Source: CAZHON01 sp964534565
GTDB taxonomy: Bacteria; Patescibacteriota; Gracilibacteria; Peribacterales; Peribacteraceae
Length of the DNA stretch: 64,000 nucleotides
Reading direction: 5' to 3'
Assembly: GCA_964534565.1 (NCBI GenBank)
Contig: CAZHON010000001.1
Span: 248,001 to 312,000, forward strand
Part shown: positions 25,356 to 34,900 of the stretch, in pieces
Position numbering within the stretch: the first letter of the stretch is position 1
How the letters are laid out: each line of letters begins with the position of its first letter
Notes under the pieces: generated by a model
Told to the model about the DNA's origin: nothing
The model's input: the letters and a program-made list of their open reading frames with translations, nothing else
The model's database searches: none
Program-made: the position numbers and the translations under genes

Positions 25356-25613
25356 CTATTTCTTCTTCGCGTGTGGGTTGTGCTCCTCATACTTTTCCCA
25401 CCAAAAACTGTCTCCGCCCGTCATGAATGTGAAGATCGCTCGAGCGAGCAGTAAGAGGAAGTAGAAGACGATGAGGACCCCCAAAGCCTCGATGTACAAG
25501 ATCATGCTGTTTTGTGTCAGCATTTTTCCCTGACTAAAAAGGAAGACGAATCCGGCCAAGGCGCCCAGAGTGATCAGGGCCTCACCGAACGTGCTTTTTG
25601 TCCGCAGTTCCAT
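25356..25613 (-). CDS. Small two-helix membrane protein
   Basis: 85 residues from MELRTKSTFGEALITLGALAG with hydrophobic helices at about 11-26 and 38-64, then a polar tail rich in aromatics and Lys (FWWEKYEEHNPHAKKK). Divergent from the deacetylase gene by 39 bases. No family is recognised. Confidence 0.65.
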   Translation of the reverse strand: MELRTKSTFGEALITLGALAGFVFLFSQGKMLTQNSMILYIEALGVLIVFYFLLLLARAIFTFMTGGDSFWWEKYEEHNPHAKKK

Positions 25614-25640
25614 AGGAGTAGGGGAAGGAGATGAATCGAG

Positions 25641-25646
25641 TATACT
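25641..25646 (+). promoter_or_regulatory. -10 box of the deacetylase gene, leaderless arrangement
   Basis: CGAGTATACT followed by 6 bases and the ATG at 25653. Confidence 0.6.
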
Positions 25647-25652
25647 CCTTTC

Positions 25653-26489
25653 ATGCAACGTCTGATCATCAATGCCGACGACCTGGGGTGCAATCCGCAG
25701 CGTTCTCACGGAATTTTTCAGTGCATGGAGTTTGGCGTAGTGACGAATACAACAATTTGGCCGAACGGAAATGACAGCGATGCCTCTGCCAAGCACGCGA
25801 AGGAGCGAGACATTCCGGTGGGACTCCATCTCAATCTGGTGGAAGAGTATCCGCTCAGCAAACCCGATGATGTCAGTTCCCTCATCAGCAGTAATGGACA
25901 ATTCTATCCGCACCAAAAATTGTGGGGGCTGTTGGAAGAAGGGAGTATTGAGAAGCAACACCTGGAACGAGAAGTGCGTGCACAGCTGGAGTGGATGTTT
26001 GATCAGGGATTGGTCCCCACGCATGTTGCCAGTAATTACGACATGCATGTGCACCCGACCATCACGAATATTTTGATTCCTCTCATGGAACGCTATGGCA
26101 TTCGCTTCGTTCGCATTCCGTGTGAAGAGCCTCTGCCTCCGTTCGGCTATGAAATTCCGGCGGCACAATTGAAGGAGGTTCAAGAAATGAATGAAAGAGC
26201 AAAGGCAGTTCGATCGATGTACGAAGCACACGACATTCAAACGACGGACGGGTTCCGCGGACTCTGCCTGCTTGGAAATGCGACACTCAAGAATCTTCGA
26301 CATACGATCAACCGTTTGCCGGAAGGAACGACCGAACTGATGGTGCATCCCAGTTCCGACATCACCTATGGATCGACTTTTGACCTCGATCCCCAGCGCC
26401 AAACGGAGCTCAGAATGTTGCTCGACGAGACGATTCCGGCGCTCCTCAAGGAGAAGAAGATTGAACTGTGTTCCTATAGGGATTTATAG
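25653..26489 (+). CDS. ChbG/HpnK (YdjC-like) carbohydrate deacetylase
   Basis: 278 residues. LIINADDLG at residues 4-12 supplies the metal-binding Asp pair; GLHLNL and NYDMHVHP provide the metal-binding histidines; ELMVHPSSD near the end is the usual last motif. The family removes acetyl groups from chito-oligosaccharides or related glycans. No signal peptide, so cytosolic, possibly for salvage of amino sugars. Confidence 0.88.
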   Translation: MQRLIINADDLGCNPQRSHGIFQCMEFGVVTNTTIWPNGNDSDASAKHAKERDIPVGLHLNLVEEYPLSKPDDVSSLISSNGQFYPHQKLWGLLEEGSIEKQHLEREVRAQLEWMFDQGLVPTHVASNYDMHVHPTITNILIPLMERYGIRFVRIPCEEPLPPFGYEIPAAQLKEVQEMNERAKAVRSMYEAHDIQTTDGFRGLCLLGNATLKNLRHTINRLPEGTTELMVHPSSDITYGSTFDLDPQRQTELRMLLDETIPALLKEKKIELCSYRDL

Positions 26490-26514
26490 CCTGAAAGGGT
26501 AGTTTCAGGTGATA

Positions 26515-26541
26515 TACAATAATCAAAAATTATTGTATAAT
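26515..26541 (+). promoter_or_regulatory. Promoter with overlapping palindromic operator
   Basis: TACAATAAT, 5 bases, ATTATTGTA is a perfect 9-bp inverted repeat whose right arm runs into the -10 TATAAT (26536-26541). A repressor bound here would cover the promoter of the gene at 26564. A separate CCTGAAA/TTTCAGG hairpin lies at 26490-26509. Confidence 0.6.
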
Positions 26542-26563
26542 AATATAGTTCACACACATCCAC

Positions 26564-27526
26564 ATGTTGCAACAACTTCTAACTCTCTTCGCGGTGATCT
26601 TCATGCTGTGGGTGGTGTTTGAAGGAGGGTTTGGAAGTGACGGTGATGATAAGAAAAAGAAGGACGGTGAAGGAGGAGGATTGGAAGCGCTGTTCAAGTT
26701 TCTTGCAGTGCCACTGCTGCTCATAGGAGGAGCTCTGTTACTTGTTGGAAGAATGCTGTGGCAGGTCTTGAAGTACGTGCCCGAGATTCTACAAAAACTC
26801 ATACACTTCCTGCAGTGGCTCACAGAATTTTTGGCGGAGATGCTCGGAGGAGTGGTGACATTGTTGAAGCATCTCTTCAAAGACCTCAAAACCACATGGA
26901 AAGTCGGAAAGGGGATTGTGGGATTTTTGAAATCCGTTGCGACGACCGTGCTGCGCGTGCTCAAGTCTCTTGGGAAATTCTTCGATCGATTCATGGATAG
27001 AGTATTCGACGTGTTCTCAATCGTGTGGGAATTCCTTCAAAAAGCAGTCCGTGTTGTGTGGAAAATGATTCGTTCCTCCATCGCTTTGGTCGTGGGACGA
27101 GTCTTCCGATCGTCTTCTCGCGATTCTTCCTCTAATCGTTCTCGATCTACAACAACCGCTGCAAGTTCTTCTTCAAACACAAAGCGTTCCACTCGCAGCG
27201 ATTTTTCGTGGGACACCTCTTCTCTCTTGGGTCTTCTTCTCTCGTGCGTGTTCTACTTCATTGGTTCAGGGAAGGAGGAGACAGAACAATCAACCCAGAC
27301 AGTTCGAACGAAAGAATCTTCTACACATACACACTCGCCATCGTCCTCTCGTCCCTTGGGACTTTGGAAGTGGCTTGCACTCTTTTTGTCCAACGTGGAT
27401 GACGAGAAAAATGCCGATTATCGCGAGCCGGTGAGAAGCGCAAAATCCATTCAGTTCTACAATCAGGAATTGTCCACATTGCAGGCAATCGGCTGGCAGA
27501 CTCGTCGCCGTATGGCAAAGGTGTAA
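26564..27526 (+). CDS. Membrane protein with Ser/Arg-rich linker, function unknown
   Basis: 320 residues. An N-terminal hydrophobic helix (about 4-21) is followed by a charged Lys/Gly segment, another membrane helix (about 44-64) and an amphipathic helical region of repeated FLK/LLKHLF segments. A low-complexity Ser/Arg/Thr linker (about 185-215) precedes a third hydrophobic segment (SLLGLLLSCVFYFIG) and a polar tail. No family is recognised. Controlled by the palindromic promoter just upstream. Confidence 0.65.
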   Translation: MLQQLLTLFAVIFMLWVVFEGGFGSDGDDKKKKDGEGGGLEALFKFLAVPLLLIGGALLLVGRMLWQVLKYVPEILQKLIHFLQWLTEFLAEMLGGVVTLLKHLFKDLKTTWKVGKGIVGFLKSVATTVLRVLKSLGKFFDRFMDRVFDVFSIVWEFLQKAVRVVWKMIRSSIALVVGRVFRSSSRDSSSNRSRSTTTAASSSSNTKRSTRSDFSWDTSSLLGLLLSCVFYFIGSGKEETEQSTQTVRTKESSTHTHSPSSSRPLGLWKWLALFLSNVDDEKNADYREPVRSAKSIQFYNQELSTLQAIGWQTRRRMAKV

Positions 27527-27593
27527 GGGGGGAAGAAAATGAGCGTCTAAGAGAGTGCGTTCGCACGTTTTCTATTTCTTTCCAATCCCTTCT

Positions 27594-28178
27594 ATGACAA
27601 CACTCCGACAGGCAGTCGTTAGCACAACAATGGCAGCATCTTTGCTCGCATTTGCAACTCCGGCCTTTGCTCTTGGCATTTCTGCAGGCGGCAATGGAAA
27701 TGCAGGCGGAACAGCTACTGTTCGCGGTCATCAGATCAGCACAAACGGAAGCGTTCAGGCAGATGCAAATGCAAATGTACAAGTTGAGCGTCATTCCAAC
27801 AGTTGGTTCTGGAATAACCATGACGAGGACAACGATGACGACGATTCCTCTTCTTCCACAAGTTCCCAAAACTCACAGGGAAGCAGCGTGACGTCTTCGT
27901 CTTCTGTCTCCACGACATCAAATTCCCGTTCCTCAAAGCATTCGTCTTCGGGTTCGATTCACAATGATAACGGTCTCCATGGAACGTTGACGCTCAACAT
28001 GTGGAATAACACGAAGGAGCGTTTGTATACGGCACTCAACCGAGGCATGAAATTGTTCTCGAAGGCCGCGCACCGTTACTGCGGTGATGATGCTTCGACA
28101 GCAGCTTGTCTTGCGAACGCAAAAGCAGAATTAAAGCTGAAGTTCGAAAGCATGCTCACCGTCGCGTTCGGTGACTAA
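27594..28178 (+). CDS. Secreted Ser-rich protein, function unknown
   Basis: 194 residues. The signal peptide MTTLRQAVVSTTMAASLLAF... is cleaved probably after ATPAFA. The mature protein has a short Gly/Asn-rich beta-like segment, a strongly acidic stretch (HDEDNDDDD), a long Ser-rich linker (about 85-130), and a C-terminal helical domain with a Cys pair (YCGDDASTAACLANAKAELKLKF). The pattern of folded ends joined by Ser-rich linker recurs in other secreted proteins here. A terminator follows. Confidence 0.7.
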   Translation: MTTLRQAVVSTTMAASLLAFATPAFALGISAGGNGNAGGTATVRGHQISTNGSVQADANANVQVERHSNSWFWNNHDEDNDDDDSSSSTSSQNSQGSSVTSSSSVSTTSNSRSSKHSSSGSIHNDNGLHGTLTLNMWNNTKERLYTALNRGMKLFSKAAHRYCGDDASTAACLANAKAELKLKFESMLTVAFGD

Positions 28179-28200
28179 TCACGATATCGATAGATGAAGG

Positions 28201-28232
28201 GCACAGAGGTTCGCGGGGGCCTCTGTGTCTTT
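28201..28232 (+). terminator. Terminator-like hairpin after the Ser-rich protein
   Basis: CACAGAGG pairs with CCTCTGTG, followed by TCTTTG. Confidence 0.65.
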
Positions 28233-28313
28233 GTAGGAGAGGGAGTTCTTGCACTTTCTTCAAAACAGGATCTGGAGAAACACCTCTATGGTGCATGTAT
28301 TGCACTTTTCCAC

Positions 28314-28319
28314 TAGGAT
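28314..28319 (+). promoter_or_regulatory. Weak -10 box before a GTG start
   Basis: CACTAGGAT then 6 bases to the GTG at 28326; same spacing as the other leaderless genes but a poorer hexamer. Confidence 0.35.
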
Positions 28320-28325
28320 GCGCTC

Positions 28326-29369
28326 GTGCGTACGAAACTTTTCATTTCGATTGGAGTGCTTTGTCTGAGCATGACGCCTGTCGCGTTTGCACTCGATACG
28401 GTGGTGGTGGTTCCCGAGAGAGGGCTTTCTCTCTTTGAAATGCAGGAGCGCATTGCAAACACACTCCATCCCGTAATGGGCAAGCCCATGCACGTCAGTC
28501 CGCTTGCGGATGAAACCATTCCCATGCGAACGGATTTGACCATCGTGTATCAGTCCGATGTGCCGCTGCCCGTGGTCGTTTCGTCGATCGAAGGAATTCC
28601 ACAGGATAAATTGCTTGCGATTCTGCCCGCAACGTCCTCCACAGAACCCACTCGTGTGCGGATTCCTCTCATCTCCTCTGCAGCGTGGCGTCCGGGTACG
28701 ACGGGAGTATCCATCGAGGTGTACTGGATTGATGATCACAAACCCCTGCTCCTCGATTTACAGACGACCGATGCACAAAGCATGCCGGCGATTGTGCTGG
28801 CGATTGCAGGCCACGTCTTTACGACAGAGCCGCTGCTTGCGTCGTATTCGATCAACTTCTTGCCGGGGTATGGGATTGCGGGAATTCCGCTCACTGCCCT
28901 TCTTGCGTTTGTGGGTCTTGTGATGTTCATCGTTCTCTCCAGGCGCATGCCCAAGATTCGTGCGATTGGATGGGCGGTGTGTGCACTGCTCCTCTTGTAC
29001 CAAGTTCGCTTCCTGCCGAATGTGATTGCCCAGACCGTGCATGAACAGCGAGTGTGGTGGAAAGATGGAAATGTCGGAGAGCTGGGACACGATAAAGTGA
29101 TTGCCGAAGCGGTAACGCGTGAAGTGCTGCCGAATGAACCGGTGTTGATTTCCATGAATCAGGCCACCCCATTGCGCTACTTCCTGTACCCCATCGTTCC
29201 CACGACTGACCCCGACGTTCTCACACAGAGCGGGGCCCTGGCTGTCATGGCGCAGGTGTGGGATACAACTCAGACAACCTTCGTGATCAATGATCGTCCG
29301 TTCGTCGGTTCCATCTTGAAACAATTCGAGAATGGTGATGCCCTTGTTCGTTTCGCTCCCCGACCATGA
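28326..29369 (+). CDS. Exported membrane protein of unknown function
   Basis: 347 residues from a GTG. A signal peptide (TKLFISIGVLCLSMTPVAFA) leads to an extracellular region of about 130 residues, then two or three membrane helices (about 160-240) and a final soluble domain. No family is recognised. Its stop overlaps the next gene's start as ATGA, so it is co-translated with the glycosyltransferase-like gene and may be its partner. Confidence 0.7.
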   Translation: MRTKLFISIGVLCLSMTPVAFALDTVVVVPERGLSLFEMQERIANTLHPVMGKPMHVSPLADETIPMRTDLTIVYQSDVPLPVVVSSIEGIPQDKLLAILPATSSTEPTRVRIPLISSAAWRPGTTGVSIEVYWIDDHKPLLLDLQTTDAQSMPAIVLAIAGHVFTTEPLLASYSINFLPGYGIAGIPLTALLAFVGLVMFIVLSRRMPKIRAIGWAVCALLLLYQVRFLPNVIAQTVHEQRVWWKDGNVGELGHDKVIAEAVTREVLPNEPVLISMNQATPLRYFLYPIVPTTDPDVLTQSGALAVMAQVWDTTQTTFVINDRPFVGSILKQFENGDALVRFAPRP

Positions 29370-30679
29370 TTGTGCTTTCCTTCCTCATCGCGGTTGCTGT
29401 TCTTCTTCTCGAAGGGCGTTTCTTGGCTGCGATTATTTTGCGATCACGTGGAGAGAAGGTGCTTGCATGGACGCTGGGATATCCGCTGGGCGCATTGTTG
29501 AATACAGGCGTCTTCTTCGTTTTCAATCAGGTGCACATTCCTTGGAACTTGGGGACGATTGGGGGAATGCACCTCATTCTCCTCGCACTGCTTTCGCTCC
29601 TCATACTTCGTCAGCCAAAGGACGGATTTTCCCTCAAGCAGTCTGACCCCATTGCGATTCATCCGTTTCTGTTCGCGTTCTCCATTGCGATCGTTGCCGT
29701 AGTGGTCGGTTCGGCTGCACTCCATGCGCTGACGATCCCGAGCATCAATTGGGATGTGTTCACTAACTGGGCAATGCGCGCGAAGATCTCGTTCTACGCG
29801 GGTCGTTTTGTGACGGAGAATGTCACCCAGCCGCAGTACCCGGTGTTGCTTCATTCTCTGGAAATGCTCCCGATGTACGGTGCGGGGTTTGTCGATCAAC
29901 TGACGAAGGCAATGTCGCTCGTTCTCTCGCTCAGTGGCCTTGGTGCCTTGTTCGTTCTTGCAATGGCGCGCGTCGGCAAGCGGGGAGCAATCGTAACGCT
30001 GGCATTCCTCTGCGCCATTCCGTTTGCATTCGAGCACCTGCGCCAGGGGTACGCCGACATTCATTGGACAATGTTCGCTCTGCTCTCTGCCATTACTTTG
30101 GATATGGCGGTGGAGGAGAACGATCGAAGAGTATTGATGCTGTCTGCCATATTAATCGTCGCCGCAGGTTGGACGAAGCTCGACGGACTCTACTTCGGCG
30201 TTGCGCCGTGGCTTGCAACGATTCTGTTTTTGGCCGTTCGTGCAAAGTCTTTTGCCTTCTACCGGTGGCCGGTGGGGCTTTGCATTCTCTTGAGCGTTCT
30301 GTGGCCGCTCCACGTTCTTCTGTCGGGTGATATTGTGTCGCCGCACCACACGGTGCTCGAACTGCATATCGATGCGCTGGGGGAGCTGTTGCTCTCACTC
30401 TTCATGCGCGGAACATTCGGTCTGTACTGGTGGGCGATTGTTGCGATTTGCGTGGTTGCGGCACTGCAGAAAACAACACGACACCTACTCTGTTGGCAGC
30501 CGTCTTCGTTGTTTGGAAAATTCTCCGCCTTGGGAATTGTGTTGACCTATCTGTTCACCTCCGAGGTGAAAGGTCTGTTGCAGGGCGATAACTTCTCCCG
30601 TGTTATGTTGGGCGCCACGATGATTTTGACGCTTGCGATGACGCTCTTCCTTCTCCGTCACAGCAAGAAGGAACGTTAG
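29366..30679 (+). CDS. Polytopic membrane protein resembling GT-C glycosyltransferases
   Basis: 437 residues with about eleven membrane helices. The first periplasmic loop after helix 4 contains INWDVFTNWAMRAKISFYAGRF and QYPVLLHSLEMLPMYG, as in ArnT/PMT-like enzymes, where an Asp in this loop is catalytic (WD in the first loop). ERCPR-like lipid-linked sugar donors are used by that superfamily. Overall similarity is weak, so assignment is tentative. Coupled by ATGA to the upstream exported protein. Confidence 0.55.
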   Translation: MIVLSFLIAVAVLLLEGRFLAAIILRSRGEKVLAWTLGYPLGALLNTGVFFVFNQVHIPWNLGTIGGMHLILLALLSLLILRQPKDGFSLKQSDPIAIHPFLFAFSIAIVAVVVGSAALHALTIPSINWDVFTNWAMRAKISFYAGRFVTENVTQPQYPVLLHSLEMLPMYGAGFVDQLTKAMSLVLSLSGLGALFVLAMARVGKRGAIVTLAFLCAIPFAFEHLRQGYADIHWTMFALLSAITLDMAVEENDRRVLMLSAILIVAAGWTKLDGLYFGVAPWLATILFLAVRAKSFAFYRWPVGLCILLSVLWPLHVLLSGDIVSPHHTVLELHIDALGELLLSLFMRGTFGLYWWAIVAICVVAALQKTTRHLLCWQPSSLFGKFSALGIVLTYLFTSEVKGLLQGDNFSRVMLGATMILTLAMTLFLLRHSKKER

Positions 30680-30858
30680 GCTTCGAGTTTCTTCTCCGGT
30701 GCACCCAACTGAACTGCGTCATGGGCTTTTTCTGCAACATTCTTTCTTCCCTCGTGCAGTTGGGCCCACACTTGCTCCATGAGCGCATTGCTCTTCTCAA
30801 ACGTCTGAGCGGTGGATTCTCTGCCCGAGAGCGCCGATGGAGGAAGGAGGGGTTTCAT
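30676..30858 (-). CDS. Small hydrophilic protein downstream of mscL
   Basis: 60 residues (MKPLLPPSALSGRES...), helical and charged, with no membrane segment. The ATG starts two bases after the mscL stop, so it would be translated from the same transcript. It overlaps the convergent glycosyltransferase-like gene by four bases. No family is recognised; the tight spacing is the main argument that it is real. Confidence 0.5.
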   Translation of the reverse strand: MKPLLPPSALSGRESTAQTFEKSNALMEQVWAQLHEGRKNVAEKAHDAVQLGAPEKKLEA

Positions 30859-30860
30859 GA

Positions 30861-31280
30861 TCAGGATTTGGCACGAAGGATATCGCGGATTTCCGTGAGC
30901 AATTTGATTTCAAGCGGTTCCGGTGCAGGAGGTGGAGGCGGTGGTGTGTGCTTTTTCTTCAAGCGTTGCAACTGTTTGACTGCGACAAAAATACACAACG
31001 CGACGATGAGAAAATCGACAATCGATTGCAGGAACAGTCCGTACTTGAGCGGGCCGATGGCAAGAGTCGTGAAATCGATCTTTCCCAGCAACATTCCGAT
31101 CAACGGCATGATGACGTCGTTGACGAGGGAAGTGACGATTTTGCCGAACGCTCCTCCAATGATCACACCGACAGCAAGGTCGATGATGTTTCCCTGAAAG
31201 GCAAATTGCTGAAATTCCTTCTTTTTCTCCAGGCTCCTCTGTCGGATTTTCTCAAGTTCCTCACGCATGTCTTTTGGCAT
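30861..31280 (-). CDS. mscL: Large-conductance mechanosensitive channel MscL
   Basis: 139 residues. An N-terminal amphipathic helix, then FAFQGNIIDLAVGVIIGGAFGKIVTSLVNDVIMPLIG, the MscL pore helix, a loop and the second helix (GLFLQSIVDFLIVALCIFVAVK), then a Pro-rich linker and a C-terminal helix (EIKLLTEIRDILRAKS). The pentameric channel releases solutes on hypo-osmotic shock. The start MPKDMREELEKIRQ was chosen over longer in-frame ATGs; it has an unusually long charged N-terminal helix before the pore. Confidence 0.93.
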   Translation of the reverse strand: MPKDMREELEKIRQRSLEKKKEFQQFAFQGNIIDLAVGVIIGGAFGKIVTSLVNDVIMPLIGMLLGKIDFTTLAIGPLKYGLFLQSIVDFLIVALCIFVAVKQLQRLKKKHTPPPPPPAPEPLEIKLLTEIRDILRAKS

Positions 31281-31356
31281 AGAAAGAAGGGGAAACGGTT
31301 GGGTTCTGGAGAATATCCCCACACCAGGTGGTTTGCAATTCACGCTCGTCTTTTGC

Positions 31357-31515
31357 CTAGTCTTGGTTCTTGGGGACAAAGAGACCGCGGAAGCGTTCCT
31401 CGCGGATCGCATTTGTATCCTGATGGATTTTTTGCAGAGTACGGCGGATGTGCTCTTCCTGACGAGAGACCTCCTCGTTTCCTGACGGCTCTTCTTTTGC
31501 AGAATTTTTAAACAT
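31357..31515 (-). CDS. Small charged protein of unknown function
   Basis: 52 residues from MFKNSAKEEPSGNEEVSRQEEH, helical and highly charged, ending FRGLFVPKNQD. No membrane segment or known motif. It stands alone between mscL and the holin-like gene on the same strand. Coding status rests on codon-like composition and a plausible short leader. Confidence 0.4.
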   Translation of the reverse strand: MFKNSAKEEPSGNEEVSRQEEHIRRTLQKIHQDTNAIREERFRGLFVPKNQD

Positions 31516-31558
31516 GCGCGGAGAGTAATTATTTCCGTCTTCGCACGCAACTATTTTT

Positions 31559-31948
31559 TTACTCGGCCGAGGGTCCTGGCACATGTTTCAAAATCCAGTG
31601 ACCAATGCCGAGCACCGTCGATACGATCAGCCAGCTGTCGATGCCGCCCGTGATGGAGATGTGGACCAATGCAGGATTGAGGCTGTTTGTGAAAATGACG
31701 AGCAACCACAGGAAGACCACGTTCACAAAGACGATTGCGATCAGAGTGAAGAGAAGACGAATTGGGAATGTGATGATGTCGAGCACGGGATGCGCAAACA
31801 GGTTCAAGAGCGTGAGTACAGCAGCCGCAATGAGGAATGCAGGGAACCCGCCTGTGATGGCGATGTGTGTCGGGAGCAAGATCGTCATTCCGACCAGCAA
31901 GGCGACAGTGAGGACGAAGCCGACGAAGAGACGGGTGAAGAACGACAT
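31559..31948 (-). CDS. Phage holin family 4-type membrane protein
   Basis: 129 residues with four membrane helices (about 8-25, 33-52, 58-85 and 100-122) and the segment LFAHPVLDIITFPIRLLFTLI...NVVFLWLLV typical of PF04020, common in bacterial chromosomes and not evidence of a prophage. Its ATG overlaps the ileS stop (TAATG), so it is the second gene of the ileS operon. Confidence 0.85.
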   Translation of the reverse strand: MSFFTRLFVGFVLTVALLVGMTILLPTHIAITGGFPAFLIAAAVLTLLNLFAHPVLDIITFPIRLLFTLIAIVFVNVVFLWLLVIFTNSLNPALVHISITGGIDSWLIVSTVLGIGHWILKHVPGPSAE

Positions 31949-34900
31949 TACATTTTTTGGAACGAAAGCATGATCGTCTCGTCATCCAATGCAATTTCCT
32001 CCACAGGGGCATCGCCTGTGTCTCCTGCGACGGCGCGTGTTTCCTCCAGCACCGCAGGGAGCAATGCTTCGAGCAATGGATACGCTCCTTGGATTTGTAC
32101 CGTAATGCGGTCGGTGTAGGCGAGTCCTGCTTCTTTGCGCAGTTTCTGGATCGCACGGACAAGATCGCGCATGTGACCCTCTGCCTTCAATTCCTCGCTA
32201 ATTGTGGTTTCCAGGCTGACTACCACTCCGGCCTGAGCGGCGACGTTTGTGCCTTCTTTGCCGCGGTAGATCACGTTTGCTTCATCGGGTGTCAGGCGCT
32301 CGTCGCCAATGATGATTGTTCCGTCGTCTTCCTGCTCAAACTCGCCACGCTTTCCCATTGCGATGATCTCTTGCACACGACCACCCAGGCGAGGACCCAC
32401 TTTGCGTGCGTCGACTTGCACGAATGCTTCCGCAATCGATTCGGGGTCATCGGTCAGAATGAGTTCTTTCACATTCAACTCCTGGCAGAGAAGATTGCGA
32501 TCGTCGTCATTGAGTTCTATCTCCTTCGCTTTCGATGCAGGGATAGCGACAGTTGCAGAGGAGAGTGGCTGGCGCACTTTGATCTTCTGTTCACTGCGCG
32601 CAGACAGTCCCAGCGACACGATCTGGCGGAGAAGGCGCGTCTTTTTGAGGAGCTTCTGTTCTGCAGCGGTGAGTTTCTTCACCTCTGGCCAGTCGGTCAG
32701 GTGGATCGACCCGTGATCTTGGGGAACCAAGTTGAGGTAGATGGCATCGGTCACGAATGGACAGAACGGAGCGAGGAGTTGGCTGACCGTGATGAGGACG
32801 TCGTAGAGCGTGGAAAGGGCTTCGTGCTGCGATTCTTCGCTGATGTCCTCGATGCTGTCTTCTGCTTCGAGCATTCCTTTGCCGGCAAAGCGGCGACGTG
32901 ACAGACGGATGTACCAGTTGGTGAGTGCATCGATGGTGTCATGGAGTTCGGAGCATGTTGCGGAGAGTTCGTAGTTCTCCAATTGTTCTGTCATGCGATT
33001 GACCAGGTCTTGGACCTCGGTGCGAATCCAGACATCGAGCGGGTGCTTGGAATGACGGCGATCACCTGTCGGGGTGAAGTTCGCAGCATTCGCATACGTT
33101 ACAAAGAAGCTGTAACTGTTCCACAACGGTAAGAGCATGTTGCGCACGCTGTCTTCGACAACCTTTTGTGAGAAGCGCATGTCTTCTCCGCGCACGGCCT
33201 GTGAACTCATGAGTGAGAAGCGCAGTGCATCGGCACCCATTTCGTCCATCACCAAGTTCGGGTCCGGGTAATTCTGCAACTTCTTACTCATCTTGCGTCC
33301 GTCCTCGGCCAAGATCGTTCCGTTCGTGATGCAGTGCTTGAAGACGGGGCTCTTGAACAATGCCGCACCAAGAACAGTGAGTGTGTAGAACCATCCGCGT
33401 GTTTGGTCGATTCCTTCGGCGATGAAGTCCGCAGGGAAGTTTGGAGGAGTGGAATTTTGGCTTTGGTTAGGGCTGGAGAAAGGATGATGTACCTGAGCGT
33501 ACGGCATCGATCCGCTCTCGAACCAGCAGTCGAGCACCTCCGGGATACGCTTGTAGAGAGGGTTGATGTCGAATGTTTTTACTTCGGCATTCTTCATGTC
33601 TCCTGTCGCAAGTTCCCAATAATTCATGTTCGTAATGAACGCCTCCATTGCTCGGATGAATCCTCCATGTCCGATCATGAGCACTCTCTTGCCTGGGAAA
33701 CGATCGAGAAGCATTTGATACGTTTGCTGAGCCCGACCCATGAATGCGGAGAAGCTTTCTCCACCCTCAGGAGAGACATGGGAAACTGACGGTTGAACCC
33801 CTGCATCCAAACCATGATGTTTCTGATAGGCGGCTTTCTCTTTGCCGATCCAGCTTCCCAATTTTCGTTCCTGCAGGATGTCCCATTGTTCGTCATACGG
33901 CAATCCCGTTTTCTCCGCGATGATCTTCGCAGTTTCGATTCCACGATCGAGGTCGGATGAAATGACGATGTCGTACTCTTTGGGATTCAAACTCTCAGCA
34001 AGTGTTTGGGCTTGGGAGCGACCTTTCTCATTGAGAGAAATATCTTTTTTATTTCCCTGCACTTTATTTCCTGCATTCCAATCGGTCTCTCCATGGCGTG
34101 CAATTGTTAGCTTCACGCTCTTTCCTTCTTGCCAGCCACCCGGCCACACAACGGTATCGAGGAATTCTTTATGCAGATCGACCTGTGCCTCGCGATCGTG
34201 ATCCCAATAGAACGTGTAGGGAACGGCGTGGTACGGGTAGGGTTGGTGACTGAGCTTCAACGGGTCTTCCTTGCTGAAGAAGTGGCGGATGTTTTGGACC
34301 GGGTCCGCATGTGTGACCACGACAACGTGCTGACTACGGTGCTTTGGCAGAATATCGTTCATGAAGTCACGGATGCGCTTCTGCGTACTGTCCCAGTCTT
34401 CCATTCCAGGGAAGTGGTAGATGCTCTCCACCTGATTCTTCTCAATCTTGTGGGCGCGACGTGCCTTGAGAAGTGCGAGGTCGGAGAAGTTGATCGTCGT
34501 TCCTTCGTACTCACCAAAGTCGAGTTCACGCAGCCGATCATCCACGATCACCTCGGCTCCCGTTTCCTTTGCAACAAGCTGGGCTGTCTGCAGTGTTCGA
34601 GCGAGAGGGGAGCAGTAGATGATATCGACCGGAAGCCTATCTGAAGCCAATTTCTTGCCTGTCTCCGTTGCTTGCTGCTTGCCTTTCTTTGTCAGGTCCG
34701 TGCCCGGCAATTTGCCTTGGTATACCGGCTTCACGTTGCCTTCGCTCTCCGCGTGACGCAGTGTCGTGATTTTGGTGAAGCGAATTTTCGAGTTCAACAT
34801 CAGGTCATCGCGGCTGCTGATGACGACTGGAGCGGTATCGTCTTTACTCGTTCTCCAAAGAGGAAGTGGCGTTCCCCAGTAACGATTGCGAGAGATGGCC

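Noticed and set aside
31559..31948. Prophage, suggested by the holin-like gene
   Set aside because: PF04020 proteins are widespread chromosomal membrane proteins; no other phage gene is near.
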